The position numbers were made by a program, and so were the translations under genes. From contig NZ_LYVQ01000001.1 in assembly GCF_001984095.1 (NCBI RefSeq), forward strand, positions 18,946 to 82,945: DNA of 64,000 nucleotides, given 5' to 3'. The notes beneath the pieces were generated by a model. That model did not search any database. It was not told where the DNA came from and saw only the letters and a program-made list of their open reading frames with translations. This DNA comes from Pelomonas sp. KK5. Lineage in GTDB: Bacteria > Pseudomonadota > Gammaproteobacteria > Burkholderiales > Burkholderiaceae_C. Below, piece by piece: positions 56,841 to 64,000 of the stretch (its first letter is position 1; each line of letters opens with the position of its first letter).

Positions 56841-58535
56841 ATGTTGAAGCAACCGAACACCAAGTACCGCGCCTTTCCCCAGGTCAAGCTGACCGATCGC
56901 ACCTGGCCGGACCAGCAGATCACCCAGGCGCCCATCTGGCTCTCCACCGATCTGCGCGACGGCAACCAGGCGCTGATCGAGCCGATGGACCCGGAGCGCA
57001 AGCTGCGGATGTTCAAGATGCTGCTGAAGATCGGCTTCAAGGAGATCGAGGTCGGCTTCCCCTCGGCCTCGCAGACCGATTTCGACTTCGTGCGCCTGCT
57101 GATCGAGCAGGACCTGATCCCCGAGGACGTGACCATCCAGGTGCTGACGCAGGCCCGCCAGCCGCTGATCGAACGCACCTTCGAGGCGGTGCGCGGCGCG
57201 AAGAAGGTCATCGTCCACCTCTACAACGCCTGCGCGCCGGTGATGCGCAAGGTCGTGCTGGGCATGAACGAGGACCAGATCGTCGACCTGGCCGTCACCC
57301 ACACGCAGATGATCAAGAAGCTCGCCGCCGCGCAGCCGGACACCGCCTTCGGCTTCGAGTATTCGCCCGAGATGTTCTCCGGCACCGAGCTGGACTTCAG
57401 CAAGCGCGTCGTCGATGCGGTGGTCGAGGCCTGGGGCGCCACGCCCGATAACAAGATCATCATCAACCTGCCCGCGACGGTCGAGCATTCGACGCCCAAC
57501 ATCTTCGCGGACATGGTCGAGTGGATGCACCGCAACGTCGCCAAGCGCGACAGCATCATCATGTCCATCCACCCGCACAACGACCGCGGCACCGGCACGG
57601 CCGCCGCCGAGTTCGCGCTGATGGCCGGCGGCGACCGCATCGAGGGCTGCCTGTTCGGCAGCGGCGAGCGCACCGGCAATGTGGACATCGTCAACATCGC
57701 GCTGAACCTGTACACGCAGGGCGTCTCGCCGGAGCTGGACTTCTCGGACATCGACGAGGTGCGCCGCTGCGCCGAGCACTGCACGCAGCTGCCGGTGCAC
57801 CCGCGCCACCCGTATGCCGGCGACCTGGTCTACACCTCGTTCAGCGGTTCGCACCAGGACGCGATCAAGAAGGCCTTCGCCGCCCGCAAGGCCGATGACA
57901 TCTGGAACATGCCCTACCTGCCGATCGACCCGAAGGATCTGGGCCGCAACTACGACGCGGTGATCCGCGTCAACAGCCAGTCGGGCAAGGGCGGCATCTC
58001 CTACCTGCTGGAAGCCGAGTACGGCGTCGAGCTGCCGCGCCGGCTGCAGATCGAGTTCAGCCAGGTCGTGCAGGCGGTGATGGACGACAGTGGCAAGGAG
58101 CAGAGCGCGGCGGACATCTGGGCGATCTTCTCGGGCGAGTACGGGCTGGGCGTCGAGCAGAGCCTGCATCCGGTGATTCTGGAGGTTAGCGAAGGCGTGT
58201 ACAGCCTGCGCGCCACGGCCGACCTGCGCGAGCGCAAGCTGCAGGTGGAAGGGCAGGGTACCGGCCCGATCGACGCCTTCGTCAACGGGCTGAACGCGCA
58301 CCTGGCCGAGCCGGTGCGCGTGCTGGACTATCACGAGCACGCGATCGGCAGCGGCGCTGACGCCAAGGCCGTCGCCTACCTGGAACTGCGCATCGGAGAC
58401 TCCCTGACGCTGTTCGGCGTGGGCATCGACGCCAACATCGTCTCCGCCTCGCTGAAGGCGATCAGCTCCGGCTTGCGCCGCGCCGTCCAACGCGGTCAAC
58501 TCCCCTTCATTCAAAAAGAGACCCAAGGAGCCTGA
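56841..58535 (+). CDS. leuA: 2-isopropylmalate synthase, long LeuA type 2 form
   Basis: 564 residues. Begins '[23 protein letters not shown]', typical of the long bacterial/yeast-like LeuA class. Active-site '[12 protein letters not shown]', metal-binding 'HPHNDRGTG' and '[16 protein letters not shown]' are present, plus the C-terminal regulatory (LeuA dimer) domain from about 430. It condenses acetyl-CoA with 2-oxoisovalerate, the committed step to leucine, and is usually inhibited by leucine. GGAG precedes ATG 56841; an in-frame ATG at 56772 lies inside the attenuator hairpin and was rejected. Directly followed (three bases) by a second, different 2-isopropylmalate synthase. Confidence 0.95.
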   Translation: MLKQPNTKYRAFPQVKLTDRTWPDQQITQAPIWLSTDLRDGNQALIEPMDPERKLRMFKMLLKIGFKEIEVGFPSASQTDFDFVRLLIEQDLIPEDVTIQVLTQARQPLIERTFEAVRGAKKVIVHLYNACAPVMRKVVLGMNEDQIVDLAVTHTQMIKKLAAAQPDTAFGFEYSPEMFSGTELDFSKRVVDAVVEAWGATPDNKIIINLPATVEHSTPNIFADMVEWMHRNVAKRDSIIMSIHPHNDRGTGTAAAEFALMAGGDRIEGCLFGSGERTGNVDIVNIALNLYTQGVSPELDFSDIDEVRRCAEHCTQLPVHPRHPYAGDLVYTSFSGSHQDAIKKAFAARKADDIWNMPYLPIDPKDLGRNYDAVIRVNSQSGKGGISYLLEAEYGVELPRRLQIEFSQVVQAVMDDSGKEQSAADIWAIFSGEYGLGVEQSLHPVILEVSEGVYSLRATADLRERKLQVEGQGTGPIDAFVNGLNAHLAEPVRVLDYHEHAIGSGADAKAVAYLELRIGDSLTLFGVGIDANIVSASLKAISSGLRRAVQRGQLPFIQKETQGA

Positions 58536-58538
58536 CCC

Positions 58539-60080
58539 ATGGCCGAGCAGCTGATCATCTTCGACACCACCCTGCGCGACGGCGAGCAATCGCCCGGCGC
58601 CTCGATGACCAAGGATGAGAAGCTGCGCATCGCCCGGCAGCTCGAGCGGCTGAAGGTCGACGTGATCGAGGCCGGCTTCCCGGCCGCGAGCCACGGCGAC
58701 TTCGAGGCGGTCAAGGCGATCGCCGCGACGATCAAGGACAGCATCGTCTGCGGCCTCGCGCGCGCCAACGACCGCGACATCGGCCGCGCCGCCGAGGCGC
58801 TGAAGGGCGCGGCCCGCTCGCGCATCCACACCTTCATCGCCACCAGCGAGCTCCACATGGAGAAGAAGCTGCGGATGACGCGCGAGCAGGTGCTGGAGCA
58901 GGCCGTCCAGGCGGCGCGTTATGCCCGCACGCTGACCGACGACATCGAGTTCTCGCCCGAGGACGGCTACCGCTCCGACCCGGAGTTCCTGGCCCGCGTC
59001 GTCGAGGCGGTGATCAAGGAAGGCGCGCGGACGATCAACATCCCCGACACCGTCGGCTACGCGATCCCCGAGCTCTATGGCAACTTCATCAAGACGCTGC
59101 GCGAACGGGTGCCGAATTCTGACCAGGCCGTCTGGAGCGTGCACTGCCACAACGACCTCGGCATGGCCGTCGCCAACTCGCTGGCCGGCGTGAAGATCGG
59201 CGGCGCGCGGCAGATCGAGTGCACGATCAACGGCCTGGGCGAGCGAGCCGGCAACTGCTCGCTGGAAGAGGTGGTGATGGCGGTCAAGACCCGCCGCGAC
59301 TACTTCGGCCTGGACCTGCGCGTGGACCCGAGCCAGATCGTGCCCGCCTCCAAGATGGTGGCGCAGACGACCGGCTTCGTCGTGCAACCGAACAAGGCGG
59401 TGGTCGGCGCCAATGCCTTTGCCCATGCCTCCGGCATCCACCAGGATGGCGTGCTGAAGGCACGCGACACCTACGAAATCATGCGCGCCGAGGACGTCGG
59501 CTGGTCGGCCAACAAGATCGTGCTGGGCAAGCTGAGCGGCCGCAACGCCTTCAAGCAGCGGCTGCAGGAACTGGGCGTGTCGCTGGAGTCCGAGGCCGAG
59601 ATCAATGCCGCCTTCGTGCGCTTCAAGGACCTGGCCGACCGCAAGAACGAGATCTTCGACGAGGACATCATCGCGCTGGTGATGGACGAGTCGGTCAGCG
59701 CCGAGCAGGAGCACTTCCGCTTCGTCGCGCTGGCCCAGCGCTCGGAGACCGGCGAGCGGCCCCACGCCAGCATCGTCTTCGCCGCCGGCAGCACCGAGCA
59801 CCGCTCGGAGAGCGACGGCAACGGCCCGGTCGACGCGACGCTGCGGGCGATCGAGTCCACCGTGCAAAGCGGGGCCGAAATGCTGCTCTATTCGGTCAAT
59901 GCGATCACCAGCGGCAGCACAGAATCGCAGGGCGAGGTGACGGTCCGCCTGCAGCACGCCGGCCGGGTGGTCAACGGCGTGGGTGCCGACCCGGACATCG
60001 TCGTGGCCTCCGCCAAGGCCTATCTGAGCGCCCTCAACAAGCTGCAAAGCAAGGTCGAGAGGGTGGCGGCTCAGGGTTGA
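58539..60080 (+). CDS. 2-isopropylmalate synthase, LeuA type 1 form
   Basis: 513 residues. Starts with '[18 protein letters not shown]', the signature of the type 1 LeuA/homocitrate-synthase group. '[17 protein letters not shown]' and '[18 protein letters not shown]' are the metal-binding and second signatures. The C-terminal regulatory domain (about 390-510) is present. AAGGAG eight bases before the ATG, and the gene is only three bases after leuA, so the two are co-transcribed under the leu attenuator. It may be a second leucine-pathway isozyme with different feedback control, or act on another 2-oxo acid (citramalate- or homocitrate-like). The full LeuA-type length favours isopropylmalate synthase. 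Confidence 0.93.
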   Translation: MAEQLIIFDTTLRDGEQSPGASMTKDEKLRIARQLERLKVDVIEAGFPAASHGDFEAVKAIAATIKDSIVCGLARANDRDIGRAAEALKGAARSRIHTFIATSELHMEKKLRMTREQVLEQAVQAARYARTLTDDIEFSPEDGYRSDPEFLARVVEAVIKEGARTINIPDTVGYAIPELYGNFIKTLRERVPNSDQAVWSVHCHNDLGMAVANSLAGVKIGGARQIECTINGLGERAGNCSLEEVVMAVKTRRDYFGLDLRVDPSQIVPASKMVAQTTGFVVQPNKAVVGANAFAHASGIHQDGVLKARDTYEIMRAEDVGWSANKIVLGKLSGRNAFKQRLQELGVSLESEAEINAAFVRFKDLADRKNEIFDEDIIALVMDESVSAEQEHFRFVALAQRSETGERPHASIVFAAGSTEHRSESDGNGPVDATLRAIESTVQSGAEMLLYSVNAITSGSTESQGEVTVRLQHAGRVVNGVGADPDIVVASAKAYLSALNKLQSKVERVAAQG

Positions 60081-60132
60081 TACCGACGACGCTCCGTGCA
60101 GATAAAGCGTTAGGAATCGTTAGATTCAGCAC

Positions 60133-60204
60133 GCGATCGAAAGCGAAGTTCAGCTTCATAAGCCTTGGCTAAGCTTTTGATCTTGCCGGCTTTTTTTCGA
60201 TCGC
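60133..60204. other. Inverted repeat in the spacer before the DD-peptidase gene
   Basis: GCGATCGAAA (60133-60142) and TTTCGATCGC (60195-60204) are perfect 10-base reverse complements enclosing nested small dyads (GAAG...CTTC, AGCC...GGCT) and a T7 run. It may end leuA transcription or fold the leader of the next gene; its right arm overlaps the predicted promoter spacer. Confidence 0.5.
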
Positions 60205-60211
60205 CTAAACT
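60183..60211 (+). promoter_or_regulatory. Sigma70-type promoter of the DD-peptidase gene
   Basis: TTGCCG (60183-60188), 17 bases, TAAACT (60206-60211). Each hexamer matches 4/6. Transcription would start near 60218, 20 bases before the TTG start codon. Confidence 0.5.
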
Positions 60212-60237
60212 GCGCGCACTGTCTGGGAGCGGTTCCT

Positions 60238-61239
60238 TTGAATACTTTCACCTCTGTCGTTGCGAGCGCCGCTCTCGGTCTGGTCCTGGTTCTGTCGAGC
60301 GTCGCGCTGACGAGCCAGAGCGCATCGGCCGCCACGGCCCAGAAGTCCAAGGCCACCTCGGTCCGCAAGGCCAAGCCGGCGGCCCGTACCCGCAAGGCCG
60401 CCTTCGTGGCCGCCGTGCCGGTCGCCACCTTCGGCCAGCTCTCCGGCCTGCACACGGTGGACGACCCGCTGGACCTGAAGTCCGGCGTGGCCCTGGTGAT
60501 GGACCAGGACACCAATGAAGTGCTGCTGTCCAAGAATCCGGAAGCCGTGCTGCCGATCGCCTCGATCACCAAGCTGATGACGGCCCTGGTCGTCGTCGAG
60601 GCGCACCAGCCGCTGGACGAGAAGATCGAGATCACCGACGAGGACAAGGACACCCTCAAGCACACCTACTCGCGCCTGAAGCCCGGCACCGTGCTGACCC
60701 GCGAGCAACTGCTGCACCTGGCTCTGATGGCGTCCGAGAACAGCGCCGCCCATGCGCTGGCGCGCAACTACCCGGGCGGCCTGGAAGCCGGCATCGCCGC
60801 GATGAACCAGAAGGCCCAGGCACTGGGCATGACGGACACCCGCTACATCGAGCCGACCGGCCTGTCCAGCAGCAACCAGTCCAGCGCCCGCGACCTGGCC
60901 GCGCTGGTCAAGGTGGCGCATGAGCAGCCGCTGCTGCGCGAATTCACCACCAGCAAGGAAGCCAGCTTCCTGATCGGCCGCCGCGAGATGGCCTTCCACA
61001 GCACCAACGGTCTCGTGCGCAGCGGCGAGTGGGACATCGGCCTGCAGAAGACCGGCTTCATCAACGAGGCCGGCAAGTGCCTGGTGATGCAGGCGCAGAT
61101 GTACGGCCGCAAGCTGATCATGGTATTCCTGGACGCCACCGGCAAGACGGCGCGGATCGCCGATGCGGAGCGCGTGCGCAAGTGGGTCAGTGGGCTGTCG
61201 CCGATCGCGACGTCGGTGCAGCAGCCGAAGCTGAACTGA
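60238..61239 (+). CDS. pbpG: D-alanyl-D-alanine endo/carboxypeptidase (PBP7/PbpG type)
   Basis: 333 residues, peptidase S11 family. Signal peptide about 1-31. All three penicillin-binding motifs are present: S-x-x-K at Ser109-Lys112 ('ASITK'), S-x-N at 166-168 ('ASEN'), K-T-G at 271-273. Size and lack of a long C-terminal domain favour PBP7-type endopeptidase over DacA. A basic Lys/Arg/Ala linker (35-55) follows the signal peptide. It trims or opens peptidoglycan cross-links in the periplasm. The start is TTG at 60238 with GGGAG nine bases before; no ATG fits the signal peptide. Confidence 0.9.
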   Translation: MNTFTSVVASAALGLVLVLSSVALTSQSASAATAQKSKATSVRKAKPAARTRKAAFVAAVPVATFGQLSGLHTVDDPLDLKSGVALVMDQDTNEVLLSKNPEAVLPIASITKLMTALVVVEAHQPLDEKIEITDEDKDTLKHTYSRLKPGTVLTREQLLHLALMASENSAAHALARNYPGGLEAGIAAMNQKAQALGMTDTRYIEPTGLSSSNQSSARDLAALVKVAHEQPLLREFTTSKEASFLIGRREMAFHSTNGLVRSGEWDIGLQKTGFINEAGKCLVMQAQMYGRKLIMVFLDATGKTARIADAERVRKWVSGLSPIATSVQQPKLN

Positions 61240-61255
61240 GCGCCCCGGCACAAGG

Positions 61256-61287
61256 AAAAACGCAGCCCGAGGGCTGCGTTTGTCGTT
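61256..61287. terminator. Bidirectional terminator between pbpG and the IclR gene
   Basis: AAACGCAGCCC (61258-61268) pairs with GGGCTGCGTTT (61271-61281); A-run before and GTCGTTT after. It sits between convergent genes and can serve both. Confidence 0.85.
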
Positions 61288-62058
61288 TCAGGCGCCGCGG
61301 AATCCGAGCGCCGACGAGATCTGCGCCGCGGTTTCCTTGAGCCGCACGATCCAGCCTTCTTCCAGCCGGTCCGCCGGCGCGGAGATCGACAGGCCGGCGA
61401 CCAGCTTGGCCTGGTCGTCGTAGATGCCGGCGGCCATGCAGCGCACGCCCAGTTCCAGCTCCTCGTCGTCGCGCGAGAGGCCGCGCTGGCGGATCAGGGT
61501 CAGCTCGCGTTCCAGCGCGCCGATCTCGGTGAGGCTGTTCTTCGTGTGGCCGGACAGGCCCGTCCGCGTGGCATAACTGCGAACCCGCACGGGCTCGTCG
61601 CTGGCCAGGAAGAGCTTGCCGACCGAGGTCAGGTGCAGCGGCGCGCGGCCGCCGACGGCGCGCACCACCTGCATGCCCGAGCGCTCGCTGTAGGTCCGCT
61701 CGATATAGACGATCTCGTCGCCCTGGCGCACCGAGAGATTGACCGGCTGGTGGGTGAACTTGTGCAGCTCGCGCATCGGGCCCAGCGCCGCGTCGCGCAC
61801 GTCCAGCCGCGCCTTGACCAGGTTGCCCAGTTCCAGCATGCGCATGCCGAGGCGGTAGCTGCCGGCTTCGGGCCGGTCGACGAAGCGGCCCAGGGCCAGG
61901 TCGTTGAGAATGCGGTGGGCCGTCGAGGGATGCAGGCCGGTCGCCTCGCTGATGGCCTTCAGCGACACCGGGTCCTGGTGGCTCGCCAGCACGTCCAGCA
62001 GCGCGAAGGTGCGTTCCAGCACCTGGATGGCGGGCTTCTGATCCTCTTTGTTTTTCAT
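61288..62058 (-). CDS. IclR-family transcriptional regulator
   Basis: 256 residues. N-terminal winged helix-turn-helix ('QVLERTFALLDVLA...VSLKAISEATGLHPSTAHRILNDL', about 10-75) and the C-terminal IclR effector domain ('GGRAPLHLTSVGKLFLA', 'SRDDEELELGVRCMAAGIYDDQAKLVAGLSISAP'). IclR members regulate aromatic, acetate or multidrug genes in response to small organic ligands. The target is not evident, because the divergent gene is a TIGR03790 protein of unknown role. Start ATG 62058 leaves 33 bases to the divergent gene. A long upstream in-frame extension antisense to that gene was rejected. Confidence 0.92.
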   Translation of the reverse strand: MKNKEDQKPAIQVLERTFALLDVLASHQDPVSLKAISEATGLHPSTAHRILNDLALGRFVDRPEAGSYRLGMRMLELGNLVKARLDVRDAALGPMRELHKFTHQPVNLSVRQGDEIVYIERTYSERSGMQVVRAVGGRAPLHLTSVGKLFLASDEPVRVRSYATRTGLSGHTKNSLTEIGALERELTLIRQRGLSRDDEELELGVRCMAAGIYDDQAKLVAGLSISAPADRLEEGWIVRLKETAAQISSALGFRGA

Positions 62059-62091
62059 CGCTTCATTGTGCGGGAGATCGCTTTGTTTTGG

Positions 62092-63264
62092 ATGGCGAAA
62101 TTGGTAACCAGCATGCGGCGTGTCTTTCGCGCATCGGGGACGACGGTGGTTCGCATCGTGGAATGCCTCGCCCTGGCGGCCGTCGTGGCGGGGCCGGCGC
62201 AGGCGCAACCGCAACCGGCCTCGGCGCCCGCATCGGCGGCCAGCGCGCCGGCCGCCGCGCTGATGTTTCGCGTCCCTCGGATCCAGGGGCGCATCACCGC
62301 GGCCGAGCTGGGCCTGGTGATCAATACGGCCGACCCGTATTCGGTGGAAGTGGGCGAGTACTACGCGAAACGGCGAGGCATCGCGCCGGAACACATCGTG
62401 CGCGTCACGCTGCCGGTCAGGCCCAGGCTGACGGTGGCCGAGTTCGAGGCCTTCAACACTGCGCTGCATGCGCAGATGCCGCCCTCGGCCCAGGGGCTGG
62501 CGCTGGCCTGGCGCGAGCCCTACGCGGTCGAGTGCAATTCGATCACCTCGGCGCTGGCCCTGGGTTTCCAGGCGCGGCTGTGTGAGCAGAGTTGCGCGCC
62601 GTCGCGCAGCTCGCTGTACTTCAACAACCCGAGCGCCCGGCCGTACAGCGAGCTGGGCCTGTGGCCCTCGATGCTGATCGCCGCGCGCAGCGTCGACAGC
62701 GCCAAGGCCTTGGTCGACCGCGGCATCGCCGCCGACCACAGCCTGCCCGGCGAGTTCCCGGCGCATGCCTTCTTCGTCAGCACGCCGGATGCCGCGCGCA
62801 ATGTCCGGGCCGGGCTGTTCCCGCCGTCGACGACGGTGGCGCCGCTGAAGCTCGAGGTCGTGCGCGCCTCCAGCGAGAAGCTGCCGCCGCTGCGCCGCAC
62901 ACTGGTCTATGAGACCGGCCTGGTGCGGGTGCCGGGGATTGACGAAGTGGCCTGGCTGCCCGGCGCGCTGGCCGATCACCTGACCTCCTTCGGCGGCCTG
63001 CTCGACGCGCCGCCCGGCAGCGCCCAGATGAGCGCGATCGACTGGATCGAGGCCGGTGCCACCGCCAGCTACGGCACCGTCACCGAGCCGTGTAACCATG
63101 TCGAGAAATTCCCGCACCCGCAGGTGCTGCTGCTGAACTACATGCAGGGCGCCTCGGCGCTGGAAGCCTACTGGCGCAGCGTGGCCTGGCCCGGGCAGGG
63201 CGTATTCATCGGGGAGCCGCTGGCGGCCCCCTATGCACCGAGGAAGCAGCAGGATGAGCAGTGA
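62092..63264 (+). CDS. TIGR03790-family exported protein
   Basis: 390 residues from ATG 62092 (ATG 62113 would give 383). Signal peptide ends about at 'GPAQAQ'. Body features match TIGR03790: 'ELGLVINTADPYSVEVGEYYAKRRGI', 'HIVRVTLPVRPRLTVAEFEAF', 'LALAWREPYAVECNSIT', 'PHPQVLLLNYMQGASALEAYW'. Function is unknown. Members occur in soil and aquatic bacteria as exported proteins. Its last 11 bases overlap the following GNAT gene, so the two are probably co-translated. Divergent from the IclR gene. Confidence 0.85.
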   Translation: MAKLVTSMRRVFRASGTTVVRIVECLALAAVVAGPAQAQPQPASAPASAASAPAAALMFRVPRIQGRITAAELGLVINTADPYSVEVGEYYAKRRGIAPEHIVRVTLPVRPRLTVAEFEAFNTALHAQMPPSAQGLALAWREPYAVECNSITSALALGFQARLCEQSCAPSRSSLYFNNPSARPYSELGLWPSMLIAARSVDSAKALVDRGIAADHSLPGEFPAHAFFVSTPDAARNVRAGLFPPSTTVAPLKLEVVRASSEKLPPLRRTLVYETGLVRVPGIDEVAWLPGALADHLTSFGGLLDAPPGSAQMSAIDWIEAGATASYGTVTEPCNHVEKFPHPQVLLLNYMQGASALEAYWRSVAWPGQGVFIGEPLAAPYAPRKQQDEQ

Positions 63265-63949
63265 ACAGCAACAACAACTGGACAACGTCTTCTGGCACGC
63301 GCTGAGCGGAGCGCAGGCGCATTGCGCCAGCGGCTCCGCCAAGGCTCGACGTTATGCGCCCGGCTTCTCGCCGATCGTCGCCGTCCCGGAAGCGGAACGT
63401 CCCGATTTCGACGCGCTGTTGCCGCTGTGCGCGCCGGGCGAGCGCTTCTACGTGGCCGAATGGTCCGGCCCGGCGCCGGCCGGCTGGACGATCGAGCTGG
63501 AGGCGATGATGGTCTGCATGGCCTGGGCCGGCGAGACGCCCGTCGACGATGCGGCGCCCGATGCCCGGCAGCTCGACGCTTCCCATGCGCCCCAGTCGCT
63601 GGCCCTGGCTGAGCTGACGCGCCCCGGTCCTTTCGGCCTGCGCACGATCGAGCTGGGCGACTATTTCGGCTTCTTCGAAGGCGAGCGCCTGGTCGCGATG
63701 GCCGGCGAGCGCTCCTGCGCCGGACGCTTGCGCGAGATCAGCGGCGTCTGCACGCATCCTGATTTCCAGGGGCGCGGCATGGCGAAGCGGCTGATGCTCA
63801 AGCTGATCCGCCGCCAGTGCCTGCGCGGCGAGACGCCCTTCCTGCATGTGATGAGCGCCAATGCCGGCGCGCTGGCGCTGTACCGCAAGATGGGCTTCGC
63901 GGACTACCGCGAGAAGGTCGTGCGCGTGATCTCGCGCAGCGCGGCCTGA
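63254..63949 (+). CDS. GNAT-family N-acetyltransferase
   Basis: 231 residues. The acetyl-CoA-binding region is at the C-terminal half: 'LREISGVCTHPDFQGRGMAKRLMLKLIRRQ', with the Q/R-x-x-G-x-A pattern 'QGRGMA', and 'FLHVMSANAGALALYRKMGFADY' as the final GNAT motif. The N-terminal 100 residues are an unassigned partner domain (FR47-like arrangement). The substrate amine is unknown. ATG 63254 overlaps the end of the TIGR03790 gene. Confidence 0.88.
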   Translation: MSSEQQQQLDNVFWHALSGAQAHCASGSAKARRYAPGFSPIVAVPEAERPDFDALLPLCAPGERFYVAEWSGPAPAGWTIELEAMMVCMAWAGETPVDDAAPDARQLDASHAPQSLALAELTRPGPFGLRTIELGDYFGFFEGERLVAMAGERSCAGRLREISGVCTHPDFQGRGMAKRLMLKLIRRQCLRGETPFLHVMSANAGALALYRKMGFADYREKVVRVISRSAA

Positions 63950-64000
63950 CCGGCCAGCACCGCGCCTTCCAGCGTGGCCGGGTAGGGGCCGGCCACATAG
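63904..64000 (-). CDS. C-terminal end of an FAD-dependent oxidoreductase (partial)
   Basis: On the minus strand an open frame enters from the right edge and stops at 63904-63906. Visible residues include 'YVAGPYPATLEGAVLAGQAA', the C-terminal FAD-binding segment ('...ATLEGAV.SG/AG...') common to amine-oxidase/phytoene-desaturase-like NAD(P)/FAD oxidoreductases. It overlaps the convergent GNAT gene by 46 bases. Only about 31 residues are seen. Confidence 0.6.
   Translation of the reverse strand, partial: YVAGPYPATLEGAVLAGQAALREITRTTFSR

Noticed and set aside
56823..60047. A 1074-codon open frame on the minus strand opposite both isopropylmalate synthase genes
   Set aside because: Antisense shadow of two clearly recognisable enzymes with all catalytic motifs intact on the plus strand.
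62059..63342. Long N-terminal extension of the IclR gene on the minus strand
   Set aside because: It runs antisense through the TIGR03790 gene and is low complexity; the IclR domain starts normally from ATG 62058.

Overview
The window is a high-GC chromosomal segment of a betaproteobacterium. The best fit is the order Burkholderiales, in the Roseateles/Mitsuaria/Rubrivivax/Leptothrix neighbourhood. That placement is inferred from gene content: a PEP-CTERM protein, an ECF sigma-DUF3619-DUF3106-RDD cluster next to ilvIHC, nadE followed by a PII gene, a ChvE/GguAB sugar importer, and dispersed palindromes of the 'CTGAGCTTGTCGAAG' type. No rRNA, tRNA, CRISPR array, transposase or phage gene was seen.

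Layout. (1) 1-4.3 kb: tail of a BTAD-like protein, a PEP-CTERM exported protein and a large PAS/GGDEF diguanylate cyclase. (2) 4.5-12.5 kb: three tightly spaced genes for large proteins of unknown function (611, 1099 and 902 aa). The first carries a tandem 62-residue repeat and the third has three hydrophobic Gly/Ala-rich segments and a CxxC. This is the least explained part of the window. (3) 12.5-29.2 kb: a sugar catabolic island made of two divergent operons. The minus-strand operon holds an L-arabonate dehydratase, a DapA-fold 2-keto-3-deoxyarabonate dehydratase and a ChvE-GguA-GguB importer, with an FCD/GntR regulator beyond it. The plus-strand operon holds an aldose dehydrogenase, a mutarotase, a YtfQRT-YjfF furanose importer, 2-keto-3-deoxygalactonate kinase, the matching aldolase and an SMP-30 lactonase. 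Together they encode most of the non-phosphorylative L-arabinose route and most of the De Ley-Doudoroff D-galactose route, apparently sharing dehydrogenase, lactonase and dehydratase. (4) 29.2-36.9 kb: accessory genes (thioesterase, SDR, DUF899/beta-propeller/winged-helix regulator group, PspC protein, two YkuD-fold paralogues, a Thr/Ala-rich exported protein). (5) 37-40.6 kb: an MCE/Mla-type lipid transport operon (permease, ATPase, MCE protein, lipoprotein). (6) 40.5-45.4 kb: two tandem J-domain paralogues, a membrane H+-pyrophosphatase and, divergent from it, the soluble pyrophosphatase. (7) 45.7-52 kb: an acetyltransferase-fold protein, NAD synthetase, PII, diacylglycerol kinase, RDD, DUF3106, DUF3619 and an ECF sigma factor. 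(8) 52.2-60.1 kb: branched-chain amino-acid genes ilvI, ilvH, ilvC, then pssA, a leucine leader peptide with an attenuator, and two different 2-isopropylmalate synthases in tandem. (9) 60.2-64 kb: a penicillin-binding-protein-type DD-peptidase, an IclR regulator, a TIGR03790 protein, a GNAT protein and the 3' end of an FAD oxidoreductase.

Regulation visible in the sequence: a leuL attenuator upstream of leuA (four consecutive Leu codons, three of them CTA, then a terminator hairpin); a near-consensus promoter in the divergent sugar-operon region; several rho-independent terminators; and several dispersed or inverted repeat elements. Two repeat copies lie inside operons, between ytfQ and ytfR and between the mlaE- and mlaF-type genes. 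All functions are read from sequence features and family knowledge; no database search was run.
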